A stretch of 64,000 bases of DNA from Xiphydria camelus (lineage: Eukaryota; Arthropoda; Insecta; Hymenoptera; Xiphydriidae), in NCBI GenBank assembly GCA_963678675.1, contig OY783196.1, positions 28,622,827 to 28,686,826 of the forward strand. The letters run 5' to 3'. This document shows, piece after piece, positions 32,397 through 43,074 of the stretch. A program made the translations under genes and the position numbers. How positions within the stretch are numbered: the stretch's first letter is position 1; each line of letters opens with the position of its first letter. The notes below the pieces were generated by a model. The model did no database searches. It was given only the letters and a program-made list of their open reading frames with translations, and was not told where the DNA came from.

Positions 32397-32420
32397 AGAG
32401 AGAGAGAGAGAGAGAGAGAG
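32397..32420. repeat. AG microsatellite
   Basis: About 12 AG units. Confidence 0.92.
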
Positions 32421-34419
32421 AAAGAGTTCTCAAGCCGATTTCGCACCCTCGACGCGAGGGGTGCAGCACGTACACGCACGTTCCGCCGCGCATGCATACG
32501 AATCGCTCGAATTACGGGCTTTCGTCGTTCGCGCGCAATAAAAGACGCTCGTGCGAGACCGCGCGCTTTTATATTAATATTACGCGTCGTCGTATACGCG
32601 CGTCCACCCCGAAAATACGTATAATCCCGGAGCGCGTTTCGGTGGAAACGACGATATCGGCCTTTAATATGTGAAAACGCCATATGGGCCCGGCACTTAT
32701 CGCCGCGCCTTCGCCCGGCTTCGGCGTCGCGTCCGGCTCGTCGTTTCATTTTATCGCGCCACCGCGAGAAAAAAAATTACGCAACGCTGCACGTCACACG
32801 CCTCGACAAGGGGGGGGGAGGGAGTGGGTTTTCATCGTTCGCAAGAGAGTGTAGAGCGCCTGGGAACAGGCTTTCCGCTTCCCCGTCGATAATTACACGT
32901 CCCGCGCGCGCGCCTTTCACCGCCGCGGCGGTCGGAACGACGAGCAGCCGGCGTGGTTTCCACACGGAGACGACGTCGCCGCTCGCAGCTCGAACGGTTT
33001 TCAATTAGGGGTTCGATTTATCCCGGAAACCCCGAGAGTCGGTTGCCCGGACGCGCGAACCCTCCCACTCTGCTCGGCGAGTAGATATAGTGGACGGGCG
33101 AGAACTCCCTCGAGCGCGTGCCGCGCCGCGGCGGTGCATCGGGTCGACTTCCGGGGGAGCGATCGCCGTAGTAACGAGTGGATTGTGGGAGTTCGATTTT
33201 TATACCTATATATTAACTCGCGCCAGACGCGCGACCTTCCGCGTGGTATCGCAGCGGGTGTAGATATCCAGTCGACGCGACGATCGATGAGGGGCGAGAG
33301 TGACGTAGAATTCACCCCCCCCCCCCCCCCGAGACGACGGAGCGTCGCTCCCTCACACTCGCGCGGGGGAGACCTCCGCGGGCTCGATGCCAAAGTTCAC
33401 GGGGCACGCCGAGCGGCGAGCCGCGCGGAGAAACGACATTGCCTTGGCGGTACTCGCGAAGAAATTCGATGGGCGGGATCGACGCGAGGCTCAATACGCG
33501 CGATCGACCTCCCCGGACGTCGCTGCTGCAAGGAAACGATGCTTGATTAACCGGCGAGACGCGGGGAAAGAGAAACGCGTTTATTAAATGTCCCGGATTC
33601 GAAGGACCGTCTGGGGAAAAATGATCCATAGCGTGAAAGGAGCCTGAGAAAAGAACTCCGAGATAAAATACTTGGCATCGGACGCTGGAGGCTCGACCGA
33701 GATCGAGAATCGATTACATTCGGTTTTAACGCTCATTTTTTTTACCGCAGATCCGAAAAATTTCGACAAAATTGTCTACCCCGTATTTTTTATTTTTCAT
33801 TTGCCCGTCTTATCTGAGCTGGAAAGCGATATTTTGAAGTGCAGCTACGTCGCAGTCCAGTAAGACTGTCTCTCTCGCACTCGTTGCTCGGCATAAGCGC
33901 GTCTCTCTGTCTTTTTGATAACGTCGTAATCTTGTAGAAAGAAACGCAACTTATAACTCTGCGTATAATTTTGATTTCAGACCGTTTCTTTTTCGTTCGT
34001 CGTTGAATATTTATACGGATTACGTGTTAGATTTAAAATATGAATATTTTTGTATGCCAAGACCGAATCACATCGTAAGGATTCTTTCTTTCATTTCCGC
34101 TCCAGCTCTGGACAGCTCCTCCGGCATATCCGCCCTCTCCAAAGCAGAGCGGAGGAAGAGACGACGCGAGCTCCTCTTCCGTACGTCCGCGCGTTCTCGC
34201 TCGCGTTATAAATGCCAAGTAGGCTCGTCGCTCCACGAACAATACGTACTTCCTTCCCTCTCCCTCTCTCTCTCTCTCCCCCGTCTCTTTCCTCGAGAGA
34301 CGCGACGGATCCGAGAGCCCACTCACGCCGCGATAATAGATAAAATCCATAAATCTCACTCTCGCTTCGTTCTCGCGGCGCGTCCTCGCTCCTCCCCCCT
34401 TCGCTTCCCGTCCGTCGAG

Positions 34420-34442
34420 TAGAGAGAGAGAGAGAGAGAGAG
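34420..34442. repeat. AG microsatellite
   Basis: About 11 AG units. Confidence 0.92.
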
Positions 34443-35022
34443 ATTATGCATTCACCAAACGCGTTCCTCCCTCGACTTTTCCTCCACCGACTCACTCGTC
34501 GCTCGAGATCAACGATGGTCCCGCGACCTATCGACGCTAAGCTGCCGTACATCGAGCTAACCGTAGGTACGACATAAATCGGCTCGACTGCAATCCGCGC
34601 GGGACAATGGGACGAAGGAGAGAGAAAGAGGATCTTCGCGAGCGCGCGGGCCACTCCCGAGGGGCGTCGATCGCTCCGCGGGACTCTCTCCCTTTCTCTT
34701 TCGCCCTAATTCCATCCTGGCGCTCCTAGGAGTCCCGGTTTGGTTGCCGAACGGCGGGAGAGAGAAGAGGTAGAAATTCGATGTCGCGCGCGGAGAGAGG
34801 ACTTTGTTTCCCGTCCCTCGGGCGAAGAAGGGAGACGACGCACGATGTAATCCGCGCGCGCGATCTCGGTCCGAAAGGACGTTCGAGGGCTTTCGTCGAG
34901 TATACTATACCGGGTCCTCGCAGTCGTCGTCGCCGCCGCGGCATTCTAGCGTCTCTCGTCGACTCGGAGGAGGAAACTGTACAAAGGACCGCCGGGCCAG
35001 CGCTCCTCGCATTGCGGCGATA

Positions 35023-35317
35023 CACTGAGAGAGATAATTGGTGGTGTCAAGGAAAATGTTTTCTTTAATCAAAAACATGGTTTAATTCCAGGATCGAGCC
35101 ATTCAAGTATTTTCTTCGTGCGAGAACATATTCGATAAGCTCGACTGATTGCTTTTTCGTAGAGAGAGGGGAGAATTTCTTGTTCCAACGAAGGTACTTT
35201 TGTAATATCAAGAATATAAATGCGTTTCGACCGAGAATCTGTATTCTTAAAAATGTATGAGATCGTGTGTTCTTGATTCAAGACATTTTTTTACACTAGC
35301 AATTATTTACCTCGGTG
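35023..35317. mobile_element. MITE family A, copy 4 (inverted relative to copies 1-3)
   Basis: Left CACTGAGAGAGATAATTGG and right CAATTATTTACCTCGGTG, with TA on both sides. Read in reverse, the core gives TCTTGAATCAAGAACA and TAAGAATACAGATTCTCGGT as in copy 2. At 295 bp it is among the most complete copies. Confidence 0.85.
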
Positions 35318-35877
35318 TACAGCGGCACAATGGACCCGATTCGAACGCGAGATACTCTGACTTGAACATTGTCGCAAGAAAAAAGTCGGAGACACATAAA
35401 AAGCGACTTGGCGCTTTGTCGACTTAAAGTAGATCGAGGCGAATCGGATCGTATATAGATCCATATTTCTCTGATCGTGTTGAAGATGATCATTCCGATC
35501 GTTCGTATTACTTCCTTCCTCTCCGACAAAGTGATACAAATAATCGAAATGCTCATTTTCACTGCGATCTGAGAAATATAGATCTATAATCCACAATTTG
35601 CCTCGTTCTACCCTAACTGCTCTCGCGCGGAGAGGCACAACGACCGGAGGACGAGGCGGTGGACCGCCTCCTCGCGGATACTTTGCGTAAGGACGCCGCC
35701 CCCATAGGTACGACGTAGATATAGTTTCTCGAGAGCCGCGGCGCATCCGCGACTCTCGTGTCTCGTTAGGCGAGGAGGTCGGGTTGATATTAATTGGCAC
35801 CGAGTAACCCCGCGCGGCGCTCCAGAGACAAAGCGTCCCCCGTGGCAGGAGGTTCGTGCGGAATTCTCGAGAATTAA

Positions 35878-35917
<40 letters not shown>

Positions 35918-36693
35918 ATACCCGGAAGAAGTTCGAGGAAGCGTCGAGCGCGGCGCGCGCACGACGGGAGCCCGAATCACGCGCGCTCGCGTGCGGAACA
36001 AAAGCGGTTTACACGACCGTTAAAATATCGCCGGCCGGCGAATAGAACTTCGCCGGATCTTGGCTACTCTGTTGCACTCGTGAAAAAGTTTCGACGCGCG
36101 CGCCGGCCTCGTTGTTCTCACGCGGAATCGCCGTCGCGCCTCGACATTGTAGTTACATACATACATGCGAAGCAGACTACGACGATTTTAGGACGACGAG
36201 TCCGAGCGCCCTCTCACGCGCTTCGATGAGTCAGAGCTCCTAGATCGCGACGCGCGACCGGAGCTACTAATTGGCGGTCGCCACTCGGCGTAATGAATTT
36301 ACGACGTCGAGATCGCGCCGCTGATCAGGCGCGCGTTTCGTATCGACCTCGCGAGGACTGTACAGAAAAATTCGGTATTTGAATAAAAAAATATTCATAA
36401 TTCAAAATTCAATTTGTAATCCGCACACGTATTCGATGTCAAATGAAAAGGGAAATATGCGGGAAAATAATGATTCGCGGATTTATAAATTCTGCAACAT
36501 CGTGACGTCATTGAAACGTCAGAGAGACGTACATAAGTGGTGAATGCGAGAGACAGACTCACAGCGCGATGATTTAGCTGCATTTCTAAATGTCGTTTTT
36601 CAGCTCGGATAAGGCCGAAAATGAAAAATGAAAAAATACGGGGGGTTGATCATTTTCTCCACATTTTTCGAAGGCGTATACGATACACGCTGA
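35318..36693. other. Intergenic, with CGT microsatellite; no gene recognised
   Basis: A 232-codon minus frame at 35303-36001 reads through the CGT microsatellite and is low-complexity; no domain is seen. AT content rises after 36360. Confidence 0.45.
35882..35918. repeat. CGT trinucleotide microsatellite
   Basis: Twelve uninterrupted CGT units, the longest trinucleotide run in the window. Confidence 0.95.
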
Positions 36694-37016
36694 ACTTTCC
36701 GTTCGGGCCACTTGGAATTCTCATTGAAAAGCGAAGAATTCTTTTAAAAATTTATTGTAGAGTCAAATATACGCATCTTTCATTATGCATACTGCGTTAA
36801 TAATAAATCAAATTTTTTATTGTTATTAATAGGTAATAATAACAACAAAAAATTTAATTTATTGTTTTGTTGTCTGATGCATATTAAAATGTATACCTTT
36901 TTCTTGCTAATTATGTCTTTGTACTATTGAAAAATTGTAAGGCGTACGTCAAAAACGAGTTTATTTAATCGTAAAAGTGTGGGTCGTATACGCCCCACGT
37001 GGCCTGAACGGAAAGT
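36694..37016. mobile_element. MITE with ACTTTCCGTTC ends
   Basis: ACTTTCCGTTCGGGCCACTT on the left pairs with CACGTGGCCTGAACGGAAAGT on the right, 18-20 bp TIRs. GTATACG words stand just outside the left arm and inside the right. The AT-rich core has no coding frame. Confidence 0.7.
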
Positions 37017-38289
37017 CTTAAAAAATCGGTCCGGCACGGAACGTGTTAAAAAAATTGCTTAAAAACGAATCGAATCAAGGTCGAAGCCCTTCGCGCGTGT
37101 CGAGCGGAATTTGCTCGTCGTTCTGTCGATATATTCGAATCGAACGACGCGATAATTGACAAAGGGACCCGGTACCACCTTCCCTTCACGAGAGGCCCGC
37201 GGTTCGACTCGCGCAACCCTCCGCCGGGTCGACTCGACTCCGACGATGGCCAGGCAAATCTACTCGAGCACTTTTCGACAGGCGCAGGGCAAATTCGATT
37301 TCAGATCCGCGCCGCTAACGCGATTGTCGCCACGGCGTATGGTACGCAGCACACACGGCTCCTCTGGCGTTTAATTCGCGCGCGCGCGCGCGCGCACTTC
37401 GACCCGCGAATAAGAAACGAAATTACACCCCGCGGAGAGTGCACGGATGTGACGAAGGGCGCCGCTCTTTCTCACTCTCTCTTTTTGTAGAGGCGCAGCG
37501 GGGGTTATCGGTGCGCCCCGAAAAATGGGGGAGGGACAACGCCTCGCGAGGGTCGCCAATTCGGGGACGCGCGTTTTCACGACGCGGGGCAATTCGCGAC
37601 GTGGATGCGGCGTCTGGGAAATCTCGAGACGCGCCGGAAAAAACACTCTCGCCTTTCTCACGCGGCGATCGGCTCGAGAGACTGTAAACAGCGGGTCGCG
37701 TACGGGTGCGGCGCGCGACAGGGACATGTGACGAGGGGAAGAGATACGAGCGAGACGGGAAGCGTAATATCCGCCCTTCGGAACTATATAGCGAGCAAAT
37801 ATCGCGGCATCCCCCGAGAGCGCATAAGTACCCGTATACCGATCGCTTCCCTCCGCCGATCCGCGAAGGAGAGGGAGAAGGCGTATGTCGAGAACGACGT
37901 ATGCGCGCATAAATCGTCCGGCGAGCCGAGCTCCCGTCACGGCTGCGCGGGTACCGCTCGCGCATAAGTGGTGGAAAAAATGGTGGTGAAAGTTTTCGAG
38001 ACTCGGCCACCGCCGCGCCGCGCCGGGACGAGCCCCGAGGGATTATCCGGGGAGGATAAACAAGGTCGCGTGGCCCGTATATCGGCGCTGCACCCCGCGG
38101 CGGACCACCCTTATTTTTCTTATCGTCGCCCCGCCCGACGAGAGCATGTGGGAAGATGACGACGGTACAACTGTACGCGACGCTCGCGCGGCGTCGTGTC
38201 TGTTTCCGGAGCCGGCGGTGCAGTGCGGGTGTTGGATGCAATGTAAAGAAATGTGTGTTTTTAATATACTTAAAGCTTTTTCTCAATAG
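37017..38289. other. CpG-rich, no gene recognised
   Basis: Long overlapping Arg/Ser-rich frames on both strands (up to 287 codons at 37423-38286, minus) lack motifs. A CG run lies at 37379-37394. Confidence 0.45.
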
Positions 38290-38314
38290 GTGATTTTGAA
38301 AATGAATATAAACA

Positions 38315-38765
38315 ATAATTATGAAAATGTGTAATTTCCTTACGCCATTTCATAACGGAGTATATTAATTTCCATAATCACGCGTATTGGATAAAAAAGC
38401 TTTATATACAATTATATTAAATTTAATCAAATTAAGCATACTCAATGACATAATCAAATTAATATACTTATGAAATTTCCCTTATAAATTTCATAACGAA
38501 GTATATCAATTTTCATAATCACGTATTGAATAAAAGCCTTATATATATACTGAAAAAAAAAGATTAAAAATTATCCTGTTAGAAGGATAATCTGAGTACG
38601 AAAGGTAAAATAAATCAAAAATTATCCTTCCAGGGTTTAAAATTTAACCTTCTTTGGAATAATTTTGGATCTAGTTTACCTTTCGTACTCAGATTATCCT
38701 TCTAACAGAATAATTTGTAATCTTTTTTTTTCTCAGTGTAATATAAAATTATATTAAATTTAGTA
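38315..38765. repeat. AT-rich direct repeat, second unit split by a MITE
   Basis: A unit containing CCATTTCATAACGGAGTATA and CATAATCACGCGTATTG at about 38344-38390 recurs at about 38488-38535 as ATTTCATAACGAAGTATATC and CATAATCACGTATTG. In the second unit the continuation, ATTATATTAAATTTA, appears only after the MITE at 38548-38738. Confidence 0.7.
38548..38738. mobile_element. MITE family E, copy 1
   Basis: Ends (T)ACTGAAAAAAAAAGATT and AATCTTTTTTTTTCTCAGTG. The arms are almost fully palindromic: GGATAATCTGAGTACGAAAG and CTTTCGTACTCAGATTATCC. TA/TATA flanks both sides. Matches 45860-46054. Confidence 0.88.
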
Positions 38766-41039
38766 CGAATTTTTTTTAAATGTAGTTTCTCGAATTTGCG
38801 CCATTTTTCTCTCAATCCCTCGCGATCGATTTCGATGACAATTCCGCGGAACTCAATCCCAGGAAAAGTTTCCGAACGGCCGAATCGACGTCGTTCGTGC
38901 GGAAGAGCCAAGGATTCGCGCGAATGGACTTTCCCCGTATAAAATCGACATCGACCAACGGCGCGGATAAACGGGCCATCGAGGGAAGAGGTCGAAAAAG
39001 AGATCGGCGACGATAAAAAGCACTCGAGAAAATATTTTCCACGGCACGTACAGCAAACCCCGGAGAGCTTGCGCGCGCGATTGGTCGTCGTTCGAACGCA
39101 CAAGAGCGGCTACGCGCGGAGCAGGCCTCGAGTGACGCGACGACTAGACGACGAAGGAGGGAAAAGACCCTTTTACGCGGGAGCAACCCCGCATTTTGCC
39201 ACATAACCACAGGGGCACCCCTGCAGTTACAAACAATCACTCGCACCCCAGCGAACTCGACCGAACTTTTCACAGAGCGGCTCGCCGAGGGGTGTCTCCA
39301 AAGGACCCCCTCCACGCCCCGCGCTCGCGCGAGGATGAGAAAGAAAAAAAAAAGTGTCCCTTTCACGCCGCGCCTCTCCCACCGATCGACCGGCGAGTTC
39401 CTCTCGATCTCTCCTACCGTCTCGACGCTTCGATCGCGCGGATTCGGAGCTCCGACTGGAAACGCCGCGGAAGACCGATCGCGAGCATACGCACGAGGAG
39501 GGGTGAGAGTCACGTGAGGGCTTTGAATAGAAGCTCTGGTCCCTTTGATGTCCGAGGCAGGCGCTCCTTCGTGCCGGTGCGGTTTGAAGAGGCCGGAGGG
39601 GCGCCGCGCGGCGTCGACAGCTTCGCTCCGCTCGGTTTGACGTTCGCGCGCGCGCGCGCGCCTACTAATTAACCGGCTTTTAATTCTCAATCGAGGCCGA
39701 GGGGTTTCCGTGAGAGGGTGGAGTGTGAGGCGCGATCAACACGATTTTTTATTCCGACCCTTTCACCGCAATTTCCGGCTCTGAATGGAAGACAGGCTTC
39801 GCGCTCGATGCGCTGTTTTGGGAGGGAAGAGTTTTCCGAAGATGATGCCGACTCGAATGTAAAATTCGTGTGTAGATAAATAAATTATTAAGTTCTTCCG
39901 AAGAACCGCGATGCCAACAAGCGCACCGACGAAGTTGCTGTGAGGAAGATGGAGGGAAAAAAGGAAATTGGAAGAGAGAGAGGAAACTGGTGCGCCCTTT
40001 GAACTCGATCCCGCTCCCCGCGCTGTCGTCGATGCAAAGAGAGAGATACTTTTATTATTTTTTCCCGGAGACACGGCGCGTCGGTTCGGCGGGGGTTCGT
40101 TATTTTATAATTGGCACTATCCGCTTTCTCCCGCAAATTATTATCGAGGACGTCGCGACGAGCGCCGCCGCCGTCGTATCGATGAAACGCTCCTCCTCCG
40201 GAGGAGTCGCCGCGTCCTCCTCATCTCGTCGATCGTCGGCTTCGATGTTACCATTTCGAGGATTTCCTCCGCTAAATAAAAAAAAAAAAGGAAACCAACT
40301 TCCATCCCCCCCATCCGACGGAAAGTACCGGGGGAAAATCGTTACCGGTAGACTTTGCTAAGCAAACATCGCCTTTTACACGCGCGCCCGCGCCCATTCG
40401 ACTTGCATAACGTTCGCCGGGATCTAAATGTTTCCCCGAATATTTACCGAGAGGAAACGACGTCGTTGCCGCCGCCGCCGCCCGGGTGCATCTGCATCGT
40501 GGTACGTAATTTCGGTCGCGTCTTTCTTTTTCCCGCAATCGAGGGAGAGTAGTAGCGCCTGTGCATCACTGCCGTCGCCCTTCCGCTTTAACTGCGTTTT
40601 CGGAACACGCTTCAAAGCTCCTTTTACGCGGAAAGCCGAGTCGAGATGTTTCGACGCGTTTGTATCTCACTATGTTTCCGGTCGCGCGCGGTATACGTAC
40701 GCCGTTACTTTTTGTTAAGCTCGGCGCGTGTAATACATTGTATATAAGCGTCATTCTCTCTCTCTCTCTCTCTCCGTCTCGCCGTCCGTTAATCTCCACT
40801 GCGAGCTGCGCCGAGGAAACGGCGGACGAGAAAGGACGAAGCGCGCGTGTAGTGGTCGGAGAACTTTACCGGGGAAGCTGTTGGGTCTCCGGTTCGAAAG
40901 GGGAACGACGCATCGGAAAGTATATATATTTGCGGAGGCGCGATCTTGAAGGAGAAAAGAACTCGGCGGTCTGGTAGCGCCGCGTACGCGCCTGGTCTGT
41001 GTCTTTGTTGACGTTCTCGCGCGTGCTACTCGGAGAAGA
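38739..41039. other. CpG-rich, no gene recognised
   Basis: Open frames of 80-290 codons overlap on both strands and are Arg/Ser-rich. A CT microsatellite lies at about 40754-40774, following TATATAAG near 40741, but no exon can be attached to it. Confidence 0.4.
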
Positions 41040-41160
41040 AGAAGCAATTTATTTAACTCTGGGACAGGGCCCCAGAGCAAACTACAGAAAGAATTGCAGT
41101 ACAGCGAGAAGGAACTGTGTAGTGATTCTACTACTAACTGCATAAAAATAGAAAGAGAAA
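41040..41160 (-). mobile_element. LINE 3'-tail fragment of a second CR1-like family
   Basis: Read on the minus strand, CTCTGGGGCCCTGTCCCAGAG forms a hairpin followed by TTAAATAAATTG. This is the same hairpin-plus-AATAAA arrangement as the full-length LINE tail, but with a different stem. No ORF2 remnant is attached. Inferred from architecture only. Confidence 0.5.
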
Positions 41161-41220
41161 GAACAATAGTTATGAAATTACGTAATTAACCCAGCGGCGT
41201 TAGTTCTCCGGGAAAAGGCG

Positions 41221-41416
41221 CGAGTCGAAATTTTGATACTAGTCATCCTATTATACAATTGACGAAAGCGGACAAATCGGCTACTCGTAGGTCTAAACCG
41301 AGAGGTCTAAACTAATGTCTGAGCCTTCAAATTTAACACCAGTTTAGACCTACGAGTGGCCGATTTGTCCGCTTTCATCAAGTTGAGGTTCAAACTCGTA
41401 TCAAAACTTCGACTCG
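41221..41416. mobile_element. Fold-back MITE, nearly palindromic
   Basis: CGAGTCGAAATTTTGATAC pairs with GTATCAAAACTTCGACTCG at the ends. Further in, GAAAGCGGACAAATCGGC...ACTCGTAGGTCTAAAC pairs with GTTTAGACCTACGAGT...GGCCGATTTGTCCGCTTTC. Arms are about 80 bp around a 35-bp loop. No coding content. Confidence 0.8.
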
Positions 41417-42572
41417 GGGGAAGTCGTCATTTTGGATGGAAATAAATCAAAGTCGTTTCGTTATTTCGGCATTTTTATTTGAGCTCTCCATTGCTTCCCA
41501 TTGACGCGGGACACCCCGTAAGTAGATACACGCGTACATCGACGGACAAGCGTGCGCACCTTTGCTTGTACAACACAAGAGACCTAACCCGCGCTGCGCG
41601 ACGTCGCACGCGAACGAGGGGGCGTCCGAGACCGCTTTCTCTCCCTCGCGTTGCACGCGGGCAGCCGTATTACGCACCGTCGCGGACGTACACCCCCGCA
41701 GGTAGCACGGCTATCGATTTGCGCGCACCGCCACATTAATTACCGCCTCGAATTCGCGATACATTTAATACACGAGAGACTGGATTAAATTGTACGAAGC
41801 GAATCGCTGGCAAGAGCATCGCGACGACGATTACTCGTGACGGAAGTCGAAACTATAAAAAAGGCGGGACATAAACGCGACTCCGTATTTCGACGCAGCT
41901 CCATTCTGATGGTAATCCACTCGCGTTCTTCGAGTCCGCGCGAGGATCGCCTTTCGACTTTCTTTAAAAGACGCGCTTGAAAGGAGCGCTGCTAAGCTCT
42001 TCCAAAAGTGCGTTTAAACGCGTTCGCGCGGACCGGGAGATTTTCCCGTCGCATCGCATGCGAGCGAGCGTCATCGACGGAGATTCAAAGCGATCTCAGA
42101 TCTCGGAGGAAACAAAGAGCGTGCGAATTTCTCCACCCTCGCTATAGGTATTCGCCGTTGCCTCTGCCGATTCGCGCGATCGCAATTGTCCCTCGCAGTT
42201 AGCCGGCTCTCCGCGCATCGATTTCCGCGCCGCGACGACTATATGTATACATGTATACGCGCCATTGTCGAGCAGCGATGACCTCTACGGCGCAATCACC
42301 GCGTAGGAAATACATAGTTACGCGACCGCGCTCTGTATAGGTGCAACTCGGCCTCTCGAGACGGAAATTCTCTACGAGCCCGAAGACGGTGAGCGTTTAG
42401 CGGGCGCAAACACGGATCGCCGCGCAATCCCTCCGACGCCCCTTCTATTCGTACGACGAATGAGTGACGTCCCTGTACGCGAGCTCGGCCTCGCCAGATT
42501 ACTTCTAATGTCTTTTCTATAGCCGAAAAAGTCCTGCCCGTGGTTTCATTTAGATTAAATCCGGAATCTCTA
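41417..42572. other. CpG-rich, upstream of or within the ROR gene; no exon recognised
   Basis: No signal-peptide-bearing exon with a matching phase-1 donor could be supported. Open frames are low-complexity. Confidence 0.4.
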
Positions 42573-42867
42573 CACTCTGAGAGAAATAATTGCTGGTGCC
42601 AATAAAATGTTCTCCTCAATCGAAAACACGATATAATTCCAGGACCAAGCCATGGTTTTTTTCGCGCAAGAAACTATTCGATAGGCTTGAGTAATTGTTG
42701 TTTTTTTCGTGCAAAAAGAATTTCTCGTTCCAACGAAGGTATTTTTAAATCAAGAATATATTATATTCTTTGACCGAGAGAGAATCTGTATTCTTAAAAA
42801 TTAGTAAAATCATATGTTTTCGAGTCAAGACATATTTTTCTGACACTAGCAATTCTTTCTCTCAGTG
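42573..42867. mobile_element. MITE family A, copy 5, just upstream of a ROR exon
   Basis: Left CTCTGAGAGAAATAATTGC and right TTCTTTCTCTCAGTG, with CA on both sides. Same orientation as copy 4 and shares CCAACGAAGGTA and CTGTATTCTTAAAAAT with it. Its right end is 113 bp before the acceptor of the first recognised ROR exon. Confidence 0.85.
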
Positions 42868-42980
42868 CACAGCATCTTTCGACGAACACACGATCGCATC
42901 TTCCGATATCTAACCTCGACTGCGCGAAAAATTGGTACCTATATATATAGATACCAATATCCAATGACTTTCTCTTGCAG

Positions 42981-43074
42981 GCGGACAGGAGGACGTCGAG
43001 GACCTGGACCCGGGCGTGCAGGACTACACGACCGACGAGGAGTACAACGACGTATTCGACCCGACGACAAACGG
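42981..43074 (+). CDS. Ror2: ROR exon: acidic Asp/Glu/Tyr segment
   Basis: Acceptor CTCTTGCAG and donor GG|GTGAGT. It encodes 30 residues rich in Asp, Glu and Tyr ([20 protein letters not shown]), ending in a split Gly codon. No known domain. It needs one nucleotide from an upstream exon, so it is not the first coding exon. Confidence 0.85.

Larger units (their letters stand above)
31969..35022. other. Intergenic or upstream ROR intron, no gene recognised
   Basis: CpG-rich with AG microsatellites (32397-32420, 34420-34442) and a C-run at 33317-33330. Open frames are low-complexity. No signal-peptide exon for the downstream ROR gene could be supported here. Confidence 0.4.

Noticed and set aside
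35303..36001. A 232-codon minus frame including a Thr run
   Set aside because: The run is a translation of the CGT microsatellite and the rest is low-complexity.
37423..38286. A 287-codon minus-strand open frame
   Set aside because: Low-complexity, Arg/Ser-rich, overlapped by several plus-strand frames. No splice or domain support.
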